Shown in pieces: positions 7,124 to 15,435 of a stretch of 64,000 nucleotides of DNA. How positions within the stretch are numbered: the stretch's first letter is position 1; every line of letters starts with the position of its first letter. A program made the translations under genes and the position numbers. The DNA lies in the NCBI GenBank assembly GCA_017553635.1, contig JAFZKN010000002.1:1-64000 (forward strand). Direction: 5' to 3'. The notes under the pieces were generated by a model. The model did no database searches and was not told where the DNA came from. It saw only the letters and a list, made by a program, of their open reading frames with translations. Source of the stretch: Treponema sp. Its GTDB lineage: Bacteria; Spirochaetota; Spirochaetia; Treponematales; Treponemataceae.

Positions 7124-7538
7124 ATCGCATGGAAACACAGATTTCGGCAAAACCCATACTTTTCCAAAAGGCCATGCCAGTTTTATTCCAAGGCAGAACA
7201 TCGATGTCGATTGTGTCCGCTTTTAAGTAATCCAACAAAAGCTTAAAAGCTTCACTGCCCAAATGTTTCCGGCGGTATTCCTTCTTTATGTAGAACTGCC
7301 TTAAATATAACGGAGACGCTGTATTCCTTACAAGCGCATAACCAACTGTTTTATCTGATGCTTCGAGGGTATCATCTGCAAAGAAATACGCATCATATTC
7401 GCCTGAAAGAAAGCCTGACATTCTCTTTTCAAGTTCCTTAAGATTCATCGTGTTTGAGCTTTGTTCGTCTTCAATAAGACATTTGTTCATAGCCGCCAAA
7501 AGCGTAATATCTTTTGTGGAACATTTTACTATTTGCAT
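7104..7538 (-). CDS. GNAT-family N-acetyltransferase
   Basis: 144 residues; motif A LYLRQFYIKKEYRRKHLGSE (R-R-K-x-L-G, about residues 78-97) and C-terminal NKTGMAFWKSMGFAEICVSM. First gene of the minus-strand operon GNAT-GNAT-GNAT-kinase (7538 to 5082). GAGGAT precedes the ATG. A TATAAT-containing stretch (near 7660 on the minus strand) about 120 bases upstream is a possible promoter. Substrate unknown. Confidence 0.85.
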   Translation of the reverse strand: MQIVKCSTKDITLLAAMNKCLIEDEQSSNTMNLKELEKRMSGFLSGEYDAYFFADDTLEASDKTVGYALVRNTASPLYLRQFYIKKEYRRKHLGSEAFKLLLDYLKADTIDIDVLPWNKTGMAFWKSMGFAEICVSMRYGEKHK

Positions 7539-7780
7539 TTTTTTTAATCCTCATGTTGTATGCAGCCATATAACAAGTCTCCAAATTTTTTAATCATCGC
7601 CCAGCCCAGACTAAGAGACTACATCTGATTATTCATTCTATCCGAAATTTCTTTTACCAGCAATTATATACCATTTTTTTAAAAATCACACTTTATTCAC
7701 TGCTTTATAATTATGACGCAGTATTCACACAGCGGAAAAACTGGTTTTAGAAATTATTCAGCTGGTATGATTATTAAATC
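7539..7780. other. Intergenic region without a recognised gene
   Basis: About 240 AT-rich bases between the GNAT operon start and the fabV terminator. Apart from a possible minus-strand -10 (TATAAT within 7660-7675) I see no ORF, repeat or strong hairpin. Confidence 0.5.
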
Positions 7781-7816
7781 AAAAAAAAAGCGCGGGATGT
7801 TTTTTTTACCCCGCGC
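7781..7816 (-). terminator. Terminator of the fabF-fabV operon
   Basis: On the minus strand GCGCGGG (7816-7810) pairs with CCCGCGC (7796-7790) across a 13-base loop, followed by nine T. It begins about 20 bases after the fabV stop. Confidence 0.9.
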
Positions 7817-7837
7817 CAGTTGCATTTTTCTAAAACC

Positions 7838-9064
7838 CTAGATTACATCAAATCTTTCGACATCTTTTGAATAATCGATTCCTTCTACATCAAAACCGTT
7901 TGCTGCAAGGAAGTCATGTTTGTAACCTGCAAGGTCGCAGTACTGTGCAAGGTTGTCATCTGTTGTTGCATTCATGTTTGCAACAGCCTTTGACTGAACA
8001 TCTTCACGAAGCTCCCAGTCGTCAAGACGGATGCGGTTTTCAGAATCAACAGGAACATCTGCCATCTGGGAATCAGCTCCTGTATAGAGCCGTTCTGCAA
8101 AAAGGCGTTCCATCTGTTCAATACAACCTTCATGAAGATTCATTTCTTTCATTACCTTAAAGAGAACTGCAAGATAAAGAGAGATAACCGGAATTACGGC
8201 AGAGCTTCTTGTAACAAGCCCCTTGTTTTCAGAAACATAAGCACGTCCTCCTAAACCTGACTTAAGCTGTGCGTCAAGTTCACGTGCTGTTTTTTCAAGA
8301 TGCTTCTTTGCTCCGCCGATAGTTCCGTCGCGGTAAATAGCATGACTCAGTTCCGGTCCGATATATGAATAGGCAACAGTGCAGATTCCTTCTGCGAGGC
8401 AGTCTGCTTTTGTAAGGGCGTCAATCCAGAGTTTCCAGTCCTCGCCGCCCATTACTTTTACTGTGTTTGCCATTTCTTCTTCTGTAGCAGGTTCAGCACT
8501 TGCTTCTGTAAGTTTTTCCTGAATTATATCAAGACACTTTCCGCTGTATGGTTTTCCAATCGGTTTAATTACAGATTTGTACATCACCTTTGTTTCAGGG
8601 TCTGTTCTTACAGGGCTTGCAAGACTGTAAACAAGAAGATCTATTTTTTTGCCGAGCTTTTTAATTTCTGCAATTACCTGTTCGCGCACTTCATTTGAAT
8701 AAGCATCACCGTTAATCGTAACAGATTTTAAACCTGCAGCCTTTGCTTCTTTATCAAAAGCCATGTTATTATAAAATCCTGGAGTTCCGCCGCGGGTTTC
8801 TGTTCCTTCTTTTTCAAATGAAACGCCGATTGTGTCTGCCCCGTACTCAAAGCTTGCAGCAATACGGCTTGCAAGTCCGTAACCTGTAGAGCATCCGAGA
8901 ACTAAAACTGTTTTAGGACCTTTTCCGCCTTCTGCATAAGTTTTAATTCCGCGTTTTGCTTTCTGAGCCTTAACATATTCAATCTGACGAACAGTATCTT
9001 TTGCACAGCCGGCTGGATGAGCATTGATACAAATGTTACTTCTTATTTTTGGTTCAACTATCAT
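7838..9064 (-). CDS. fabV: Enoyl-ACP / trans-2-enoyl-CoA reductase (FabV/TER family)
   Basis: 408 residues, the family length. The Rossmann loop VLVLGCSTGYGLASRIA (53-69) and the Tyr-x8-Lys catalytic pair Y244/K253 in HAIYRDGTIGGAKKHL identify FabV/TER. It reduces the trans-2 double bond of enoyl-ACP or enoyl-CoA with NADH, the last step of chain elongation. The family includes the well-studied Treponema denticola crotonyl-CoA reductase, so ACP versus CoA preference is open. Location 20 bases downstream of fabF argues for fatty-acid synthesis. AAGGAAA precedes the ATG. Confidence 0.93.
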   Translation of the reverse strand: MIVEPKIRSNICINAHPAGCAKDTVRQIEYVKAQKAKRGIKTYAEGGKGPKTVLVLGCSTGYGLASRIAASFEYGADTIGVSFEKEGTETRGGTPGFYNNMAFDKEAKAAGLKSVTINGDAYSNEVREQVIAEIKKLGKKIDLLVYSLASPVRTDPETKVMYKSVIKPIGKPYSGKCLDIIQEKLTEASAEPATEEEMANTVKVMGGEDWKLWIDALTKADCLAEGICTVAYSYIGPELSHAIYRDGTIGGAKKHLEKTARELDAQLKSGLGGRAYVSENKGLVTRSSAVIPVISLYLAVLFKVMKEMNLHEGCIEQMERLFAERLYTGADSQMADVPVDSENRIRLDDWELREDVQSKAVANMNATTDDNLAQYCDLAGYKHDFLAANGFDVEGIDYSKDVERFDVI

Positions 9065-9084
9065 TTTATTTTCCTTAAAAAATT

Positions 9085-10335
9085 TTAGTCCTTAACTTTC
9101 TTAAAGATTACACAACCATTGTGTCCACCGAATCCGAATGTACATGACATTGCAGCATCGATGTTTCCTTCGATTCCCTTGTTTGGAACATAATCAAGAT
9201 CACATCCGCCTTCGATATCCTGTTCATCAAGATTCTTTGTGCATGGATAGAAGCTGTCTGTAATTGCTTTTACACAGACGATTCCTTCGATTGCACCTGT
9301 TGCACCAAGACAATGTCCGTGCATTGATTTTGTAGAAGAAATCTTAAGCTTCTTTGCCTGTTCTTCACCAAAAGCCATTTTAATCATGTTTGTTTCTGAT
9401 GAATCGTTTTTATGTGTTGAAGTTCCATGTGCATTGTAATACTGAATTTCTTCAGGCTTCATTCCTGCATCTTTAAGTGCGCGTGTCATACATTTTGATC
9501 CGCATACTCCGTCCGGGTTTGGAGCTGTAAGGTGGAATCCATCGCATGAAGCACCATAGCCTGCAACTTCTGCATAGATTTTAGCACCGCGTGCTTTTGC
9601 ATGCTCGTATTCTTCAAACATAAGCATTCCGGCACCTTCGCCCATTACAAATCCGTTTCTGTTTTTATCAAACGGACGGGAAGCTTTTGTAGGATCATCA
9701 TCAAATCCAGTAGAAAGAGCATGAAGCACTTCAAAAGAAACTACACCAAACTGACAGATTGTAGATTCTGCTCCACCTGTAAGACATGTATCAAGACGGC
9801 CAGAGCGTACCATATCAAATGCAACACCGAGAGCGTCAGAACCAGATGAACATGCAGTTGCAATTGACTGAACCGGTCCATGAAGACCAAAGTTAATTGC
9901 AATGTTTCCACCTACTTCATTTGGAATAAGTTCTGGAATTGCCATAGGGTTTGTTTTTACAAATCCCATTTTCTGCATCGAAAGAATCGAAGCTTCTGTT
10001 ACTTCAAGACCGCCGATTCCGACACCAAGAATAATTCCTGTGTTATCAAGAACTTCTTCATTTCCCATAAGACCAGAATCTTCAAGACACTGTTTTGCAG
10101 CTGCAACACCAAACTGTGTAAAGCGTGCCATCTTGCGTGCGTCTTTAGAATCCATATACTGTGAAGGGTCAAAGTTTTTAACTTCTGCCGCATAGTGAAC
10201 TTTATTAATCGAAGCATCAAAAAGTGTTATCGGACCGATTCCGCTTTTACCTGCCTTAATTCCTGCCCAAAATTCATCAACTGTATTTCCAAGCGGTGTA
10301 ATAGCTCCCAATCCTGTAATTACTACTCTTCTCAT
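9085..10335 (-). CDS. fabF: Beta-ketoacyl-ACP synthase II
   Basis: 416 residues with the full Cys-His-His triad: C162 in TACSSGSDALG, H303 in NAHGTST and H339 in KSMHGHCLGATG. It condenses malonyl-ACP with acyl-ACP in the cytoplasm. It opens MRRVVITGLGAITPLGN, typical for FabF. First gene of an operon with fabV; AAGGAGT lies before the ATG. A consensus promoter with an overlapping inverted repeat sits about 55 bases upstream. Confidence 0.95.
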   Translation of the reverse strand: MRRVVITGLGAITPLGNTVDEFWAGIKAGKSGIGPITLFDASINKVHYAAEVKNFDPSQYMDSKDARKMARFTQFGVAAAKQCLEDSGLMGNEEVLDNTGIILGVGIGGLEVTEASILSMQKMGFVKTNPMAIPELIPNEVGGNIAINFGLHGPVQSIATACSSGSDALGVAFDMVRSGRLDTCLTGGAESTICQFGVVSFEVLHALSTGFDDDPTKASRPFDKNRNGFVMGEGAGMLMFEEYEHAKARGAKIYAEVAGYGASCDGFHLTAPNPDGVCGSKCMTRALKDAGMKPEEIQYYNAHGTSTHKNDSSETNMIKMAFGEEQAKKLKISSTKSMHGHCLGATGAIEGIVCVKAITDSFYPCTKNLDEQDIEGGCDLDYVPNKGIEGNIDAAMSCTFGFGGHNGCVIFKKVKD

Positions 10336-10387
10336 TTTGCACTCCTTATATTTTTTGCTTTTTATGCTGAATTTACATAATCGCCGT

Positions 10388-10424
10388 AATTATATCTATA
10401 TTGACATTTTTTGTCAATTTGTCA
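10388..10424 (-). promoter_or_regulatory. fabF-fabV promoter with overlapping TTGACA/TGTCAA inverted repeat
   Basis: On the minus strand TTGACA (10416-10411), 17 bases, TATAAT (10393-10388): a perfect sigma-70 type promoter. The -35 is one arm of the inverted repeat TTGACATTTTTTGTCAA (plus strand 10400-10416), and a further TGTCAA lies at 10419-10424. A dimeric repressor of lipid genes could bind here; which regulator is unknown. Confidence 0.75.
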
Positions 10425-10460
10425 AACTCGATTGCACGTGGCTTTTTATGACTGCGGTTT

Positions 10461-12161
10461 CTATTCTTCCTGTCTGTGAATTATCTTTCCGGAAATCGTT
10501 TTTGGAAGTTCCTTTACAAACTCAATGATTCTTGGTTTTTTATAAAGCGCAATTCTGTGAAGGACAAAGTCCTGCAGCTCCTGCGCAAGTTCATGACTTT
10601 CAGAAAATCCTTTATTTAAAACAATCGAAGCTTTTACAACCATTCCGCGTTTAGGATCTGTAACTCCGGTAACTGCACATTCAAGAACAGAAGGATGAAG
10701 CTGAAGTACAGATTCAACTTCAAACGGGCTAATTCTAAATCCCGCACTTTTAATCATGTCATCATTTCTTCCGACAAAGAAAAAATATCCGTCGTCATCG
10801 ACGTAAGCTGTATCACCTGTGTGATAAATTCCGTTTGCGAAAACTTTTTTTGTTCTCTCATCATCATTGTAATAGCCTGCAAAAAGTCCGAACGGTTTTC
10901 CTTTTGAAAGATTTATTATGATTTCACCTTTTTCGCCGCTCTTACAGTCGTTTCCGTTTTCATCAACGATTCTTACATCGTATCCCGGTGCTGGTTTTCC
11001 CATAGAGCCCTGTTTTTCCTGCATGCCCGGAAAGTTTCCGATGATGACAGTTGCTTCTGTCTGACCGTATGCTTCGTGAAATTCTTTTCCAGTCTGTTCG
11101 TGAAACAGTTGAATAATTTCAGGGCTTACTGCTTCTCCTGCTGTTACCCAGTATTTTACATTTGATAAATCATATTTAGAAAGATCTGCGCGGACTAAAT
11201 ATCTGTAAACAGTTGGAGGAGCACAGAATGTAGTAACACCGTAATGAAGAATTTTTTCTATTACATTTTTTGGTTTAAATGCGAGCATGTCGTATGCAAA
11301 TACTGCACTTCCGCATAACCACTGACCGTAAAGCTTTCCCCATACAGCCTTTGCCCATCCGGTTTCTGCAATCGTAAGATGAAGTCCGTCATCAATTACA
11401 TTCTGCCAGAACTTTGCTGTGACAATGTGTCCGAGCGGATAAACAAAATTGTGTGCAACCATTTTCGGTTCACCTGATGTCCCACTTGTAAAATACAGAA
11501 GCATCGTATCATCATTTTCTGTACAACGCTGTTCATTATATTTTTCAAAGCCATTATCTTTTTTGTTGTATTCAGAATTAAAATCTATCCAGCTGTTTTT
11601 TCTAAAAATATTTTTTGGAAGAGAAGTCAAAGTGTTTAAACTTAAAATCGAATGTGACTTTACCTTTACAAATTTTTCTACAGTTGAATCCGACGGATTG
11701 CCTTCTTCGATTTCTTTCATCAAGTCAGGCTCATCAATTGCAACAATCATTTTTATTTTTGCCATTTTGATTCTGTATTCGATGTCTTTTGCCGTAAGCT
11801 GAACAGTACCAGGAACGGCAATGGCTCCTATTCTGTGAAGGGCAAGCATAAAATACCAGAACTCATAACGGCGGCGTAAAAGAAGAAGAACCTTGTCGCC
11901 TTTTTTTATTCCCTGCGAAGCTAAAAAGCCTGCTGTTTTTTTTGACTCATCTGAAATCTGTTTAAATGTATAAATATGTTCTTCGCCTTCATCATTGCAC
12001 CATACAAGTGCCTTTTTATCAGGCGCATTTTCTGCATACCAGTCAACGACGTCGTAAGCAAAGTTAAAATTCTGCGGGATGTTTATTTTAAATTTTTCCT
12101 TGAGCTGCTCATAAGGAGCGTTTTCATCAATCTCTGCGATGTAGTTTCTGTAAACGTTCAT
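10461..12161 (-). CDS. Medium-chain acyl-CoA synthetase-like AMP-binding enzyme
   Basis: 566 residues. Adenylate-forming motifs: LLYFTSGTSGEPKMVAHN (P-loop), EAYGQTEATV, YHTGDTAYVDDDGY, GRNDDMIKSAGFRISPFEVE and the C-terminal catalytic Lys in LPKTISGKI. The order and the GQTE motif fit the medium-chain (ACSM) group, which converts fatty acid, ATP and CoA to acyl-CoA. The ATG at 12161 follows GGGG by seven bases; in-frame TTG at 12203 is less likely. It lies 125 bases upstream of fabF on the same strand but fabF has its own promoter. Confidence 0.88.
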   Translation of the reverse strand: MNVYRNYIAEIDENAPYEQLKEKFKINIPQNFNFAYDVVDWYAENAPDKKALVWCNDEGEEHIYTFKQISDESKKTAGFLASQGIKKGDKVLLLLRRRYEFWYFMLALHRIGAIAVPGTVQLTAKDIEYRIKMAKIKMIVAIDEPDLMKEIEEGNPSDSTVEKFVKVKSHSILSLNTLTSLPKNIFRKNSWIDFNSEYNKKDNGFEKYNEQRCTENDDTMLLYFTSGTSGEPKMVAHNFVYPLGHIVTAKFWQNVIDDGLHLTIAETGWAKAVWGKLYGQWLCGSAVFAYDMLAFKPKNVIEKILHYGVTTFCAPPTVYRYLVRADLSKYDLSNVKYWVTAGEAVSPEIIQLFHEQTGKEFHEAYGQTEATVIIGNFPGMQEKQGSMGKPAPGYDVRIVDENGNDCKSGEKGEIIINLSKGKPFGLFAGYYNDDERTKKVFANGIYHTGDTAYVDDDGYFFFVGRNDDMIKSAGFRISPFEVESVLQLHPSVLECAVTGVTDPKRGMVVKASIVLNKGFSESHELAQELQDFVLHRIALYKKPRIIEFVKELPKTISGKIIHRQEE

Positions 12162-12280
12162 TTTTAACCCCAATTTGACATTTTTTGCATTTTCGTCATA
12201 CAATTAGACACTATTTTTAATGAAAAGTTGCATAAAATTCAAGAAAAATTTGGATTTAATCTGACTTTTGTGATACTATG

Positions 12281-12286
12281 TATAAT
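12281..12286 (+). promoter_or_regulatory. Probable -10 box for the sodium:solute symporter gene
   Basis: TATAAT at 12281-12286, preceded by ATG and 60 bases before the start codon. The -35 (CTGACT, 15 bases upstream) is poor, so the assignment rests on the -10 alone. Confidence 0.4.
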
Positions 12287-12345
12287 TGCAGCGGGAATAC
12301 GGAATGAGTGGAGCCGCTGCTTTTATTCAACTTATAGAGGTCTAT

Positions 12346-13806
12346 ATGTCTAGTTTAATTCTTTTACTGGTCTACCTTCTTGTAATGATTTGTGTCGGGG
12401 TATGGAGCCTCAGAAACACAACTACTTTGCAGGATTACTTTCTTGGCGGTAGAACATGCGGTCCATGGGTAAGTGCTTTTGCTTATGGAACAACTTATTT
12501 TTCTGCAGTTGTTTTTATCGGATTTGCAGGAAAGCAGGGATGGCTTTTTGGTTTTGACTGTCTCTGGATTGCACTCGGAAACGCAGTGTTTGGTGCAGCT
12601 CTTGCATGGATTGTTCTTGGTAAAAAAACGCGCAACATGACTCAGCGCCTTAACACAATGACAATGCCGGAATTTCTTGAAGCAAGATATGAAAGTGCTC
12701 ACATGAAAATGATTGCAGCCGTTTTAATTTTTATCTTCCTTCTTCCATATTCTGCATCTGTATTTAAAGGACTTGGAAATCTTTTTGAATCTACATTCCA
12801 CATTTCTTATGATCTTTCTCTGATTATTCTCGTTGCAGTAACCGGAATCTATCTTGTTCTCGGAGGATATTCTGCTGTAACTCTTACAGATTTCATTCAG
12901 GGCTTTATCATGATTGCAGGTGCTGTTGCAGTATGTTCAGTAATTACTTTTAAAGCAGGCGGAATCAACACAGCAATTACAAGGGTAAATGAAATCTACA
13001 GTCAGCATGTTCCACCTGCACAGCAGCCTTCTGTTTTGACAATTGCATCTTTAGTATTTATGACAAGCTTCGGAACATGGGGAATGCCGCAGATGGTTCA
13101 GAAATTCTACGCAGTTAAAGATGAAAAAGTAATTCCAAAGGCAACTGTAATCTGCGGTTTCTTTGCATTAATCATCGGCTTCTGTGCTTACTTCCCTGGT
13201 GTATTAAGTCACCTCTTCTTTACTGCAGAAACTCTTCCTCGTCTTGCATCAGGCGGAATTGATTTTGATAAAATCATGCCTACACTTTTTACAACACATG
13301 TTCCTGAACTTTTGATGGCTTTGATGATGCTTTTAATTTTAGCAGCTTCGATGTCTTCACTTGCAAGTATGATTTTAGTTTCTTCTTCTGCAATTACAAT
13401 TGACCTTTATAAAGGTTATCTTAACAAAGATGTTCCTGAACAGAAATCTGTTTTGATAATGCGTGTAATGAGTGCGATATTTATTCTTGCAACTTATCTT
13501 ATTTCAAGACTGCAGATTGGTTTTATCGTAACTTTGATGAGCCTTTCATGGGGTGTTTTGTCAGGTGCGTTTATGGCTCCATACATCCTCGGAATTTACT
13601 CAAAGAAAATTACAAAGGCCGGCGCATACGCAGGTCTTTATACAGGAGCTGCATCTGCCGTAATTCTTACAATGTGTCTTGGTCCTGCAAACTCTCCTCT
13701 TGCAGCATCAATTGCAATCGTAGTTCCGTTTATCGTAACACCAGTTGTAAGCTTGTTTACTAAAAAGATTTCACCAGAATTAATTAAAAAAGCATTCGGT
13801 GAATAA
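12346..13806 (+). CDS. Sodium:solute symporter (SSS family)
   Basis: 486 residues with about 13 hydrophobic segments. SSS landmarks: the opening helix and DYFLGGRTCGPWVSAFAYG (around residues 29-48), GGYSAVTLTDFIQGFIM (around 185), and a late TM pair with SMSSLASMILVSSSA. It uses the sodium gradient to import an organic solute; relatives carry proline, pantothenate, sugars or carboxylates, and the substrate cannot be read from sequence. AGAGG eight bases before the ATG at 12346 fixes the start; upstream in-frame TTG/ATG codons lack one. Divergent from the acyl-CoA synthetase gene. Confidence 0.9.
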   Translation: MSSLILLLVYLLVMICVGVWSLRNTTTLQDYFLGGRTCGPWVSAFAYGTTYFSAVVFIGFAGKQGWLFGFDCLWIALGNAVFGAALAWIVLGKKTRNMTQRLNTMTMPEFLEARYESAHMKMIAAVLIFIFLLPYSASVFKGLGNLFESTFHISYDLSLIILVAVTGIYLVLGGYSAVTLTDFIQGFIMIAGAVAVCSVITFKAGGINTAITRVNEIYSQHVPPAQQPSVLTIASLVFMTSFGTWGMPQMVQKFYAVKDEKVIPKATVICGFFALIIGFCAYFPGVLSHLFFTAETLPRLASGGIDFDKIMPTLFTTHVPELLMALMMLLILAASMSSLASMILVSSSAITIDLYKGYLNKDVPEQKSVLIMRVMSAIFILATYLISRLQIGFIVTLMSLSWGVLSGAFMAPYILGIYSKKITKAGAYAGLYTGAASAVILTMCLGPANSPLAASIAIVVPFIVTPVVSLFTKKISPELIKKAFGE

Positions 13807-13814
13807 AAACTAAA

Positions 13815-13925
13815 CTCCAGTTGTTGCGCCGGTTTTAAAATGCCGGCTCATAACTTCTGGAGCAAAAAAATATCCCGCAGAATGAGTTCTCAAATTAGGA
13901 GGACTTCATGATGCGGGATTTTTTT
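13815..13925 (+). terminator. Tandem hairpins, second with T-run, after the symporter gene
   Basis: First stem CTCCAG (13815-13820)/CTGGAG (13857-13862) encloses GCCGG/CCGGC. The second, ATCCCGCA (13872-13879)/TGCGGGAT (13912-13919), runs into seven T and is a classical terminator. Its loop holds AGGAGG and an ATG, but the 11-codon frame there looks incidental. Confidence 0.8.
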
Positions 13926-14004
13926 ATAATGCATTCAGATTAGTTTTATTTTGCGAGATCGCGCTCCACTGATGCTAATGCTGTCAGTAAGGCCGTTGGC
14001 AATT

Positions 14005-15066
14005 TTAATTTAAGCACAAAGCCGGCACAACTCCTGCTTCAGCGTAATCCACCTGGAAACCGTCGTTCTCCCAGCCATCACCGTCGCAATCAATCCAAAC
14101 TCCACCACCGCCAGGTTCACCGACCATGAGTGCAGCAAAACTATCAGCACCGTCATTGCTAGGAGAACGCAGCCACCAACAACCGCCGTAGCCTTCTGTA
14201 GTATTCTGATCTGCTCCACTTTCCTTTGCAAAAGCTGTTGTCATACGGATTCTTGTACTGTCATCATGTGTACCGTCACCTTTGTACTCATTGTATGCGG
14301 CAAAACCATATTCTGCTTTTGTTACTTCCTGTAGACTCAATAAAAAAATTTTATCGCTGGTTGGAGTATCACTTGCCCACTGGTTAACGTCGCGGAACCA
14401 AAGAAATGCATCAAAGTCACCGTCAGGTTTTGTACTTCTTGCATTGTTTATAACTGTTGTAGTTGCAATTTCGTTCTGTTCTTCCTGTGTAAATGCAGTC
14501 TGCAAAAATCCTTTACCTGCAAGGGTACTGTCTGCTACTTGAGTTGCAGAGTCATTTGCTTTTTTCTGGTAAGAAAGTCCATTTAAATATGCACGTATTC
14601 TGCTGTTTTCATAGTTATTCGGATAAATAGTTGCAGCACAAATAGTTCTGTTTACGTCATCGTAATCATAATACATACAGTTTATAAGAATACTTTCTGC
14701 AAGCAAAAGCTTTTTTCCTGGGGTAGAGGCATTGCCGTCGTGGTCATAGTTTGTTGTAAGCACACGCCATTTAATCGGTTCCACTTTGTAGTATTTTGAG
14801 TCTACTTTTGCATACCATTCATCATCGCTTCCCTTGTAATAAGTATAAGTGCCGGAAGTTTTTGAGACTGCCTCATCTACATTAACATCAGCAGCTTTTA
14901 GCGACTGCGGAAAGCTTCCAAAGGTTACAATGTCATGTGTAGTTGCACTACCTCCGCCGCTACTTCCTCCACTGCTGCCACCACTCGGAGCTTTGCAACC
15001 TGTTACCAAAAGACACGCAGCTAAAACAAAAACTGCGCAAAAAGAAAAATTTACAAACTTTTTCAT
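14005..15066 (-). CDS. Lipoprotein with DUF6273-type domain
   Basis: 353 residues. A 20-residue signal with lipobox LVTGC (Cys24) is followed by a Gly/Ser-rich linker (25-42), so it is anchored by lipid outside the inner membrane. The body has the DUF6273 pattern: HDIVTFGSFPQS near the start, PIKWRVLTT, SRIRAYLNG, and the closing GGCWWLRSPS ... VVPALCLN. The function of this domain is not established; it is frequent in Treponema surface proteins. GGAGAAGG precedes the ATG. Monocistronic. Confidence 0.85.
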   Translation of the reverse strand: MKKFVNFSFCAVFVLAACLLVTGCKAPSGGSSGGSSGGGSATTHDIVTFGSFPQSLKAADVNVDEAVSKTSGTYTYYKGSDDEWYAKVDSKYYKVEPIKWRVLTTNYDHDGNASTPGKKLLLAESILINCMYYDYDDVNRTICAATIYPNNYENSRIRAYLNGLSYQKKANDSATQVADSTLAGKGFLQTAFTQEEQNEIATTTVINNARSTKPDGDFDAFLWFRDVNQWASDTPTSDKIFLLSLQEVTKAEYGFAAYNEYKGDGTHDDSTRIRMTTAFAKESGADQNTTEGYGGCWWLRSPSNDGADSFAALMVGEPGGGGVWIDCDGDGWENDGFQVDYAEAGVVPALCLN

Positions 15067-15176
15067 ATCCTTCTCCTACTTTTTAAAATCTCTCACCTCC
15101 TACAATTATATATACATATATATATTACGCAAGGATTTTTTATGAGAATCTGTTGACTTCTTTCGTCAGCGTCAGA

Positions 15177-15333
15177 GCCGCAGAAGCACCAAAAATAACT
15201 CACCTTCCCCCGCCACCAGACATCCCACAAATATGATGACACTCGATTATGCTTCGAAGTGAAAAAAGCCGTGAATCATTTTGTGTTCTGCCGCTGACGG
15301 GGAAAAATAAATCACTTTTTATATTTTTTGTGA
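15177..15333 (+). repeat. Copy 1 of a repeat found upstream of both Rpn transposase genes
   Basis: The 45-bp core (15217-15261) begins CAGACATCCCACAAATATGA, continues TGACACTCG, has four variable bases and ends TGCTTCGAAGTG. The same core is at 30688-30732 and 30849-30893. Copies 1 and 3 also share the flanks (GCCGCAGAAGC before; GCCGTGAATCATTTTG and AAATAAATCACTTTTT after). It lies about 100 bases upstream of the transposase ORF. The rest of 15067-15435 holds only the transposase leader with an 8-bp hairpin (15387-15394/15403-15410). Confidence 0.85.
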
Positions 15334-15435
15334 GATTTTATTAAAAAAAAGAATATCTATATGCAGGGAATAATGAAAACCCTCAAGTCCGCGCTTTTAA
15401 GTGCGCGGACAGATATCATCAAACAGGAGAAACAC

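Noticed and set aside
9601..10195. Several plus-strand frames of 80-97 codons opposite fabF
   Set aside because: Shadow frames with biased composition (Thr, Ser, Cys, Ile) and no ribosome site; fabF is intact on the other strand.
13901..13942. Tiny ORF MMRDFFIMHSD with a strong AGGAGG in the loop of the symporter terminator
   Set aside because: Start codon and stem coincide with a standard terminator; the pairing of AGGAGGACTTCAT with ATGAGTTCTC explains the purine run.
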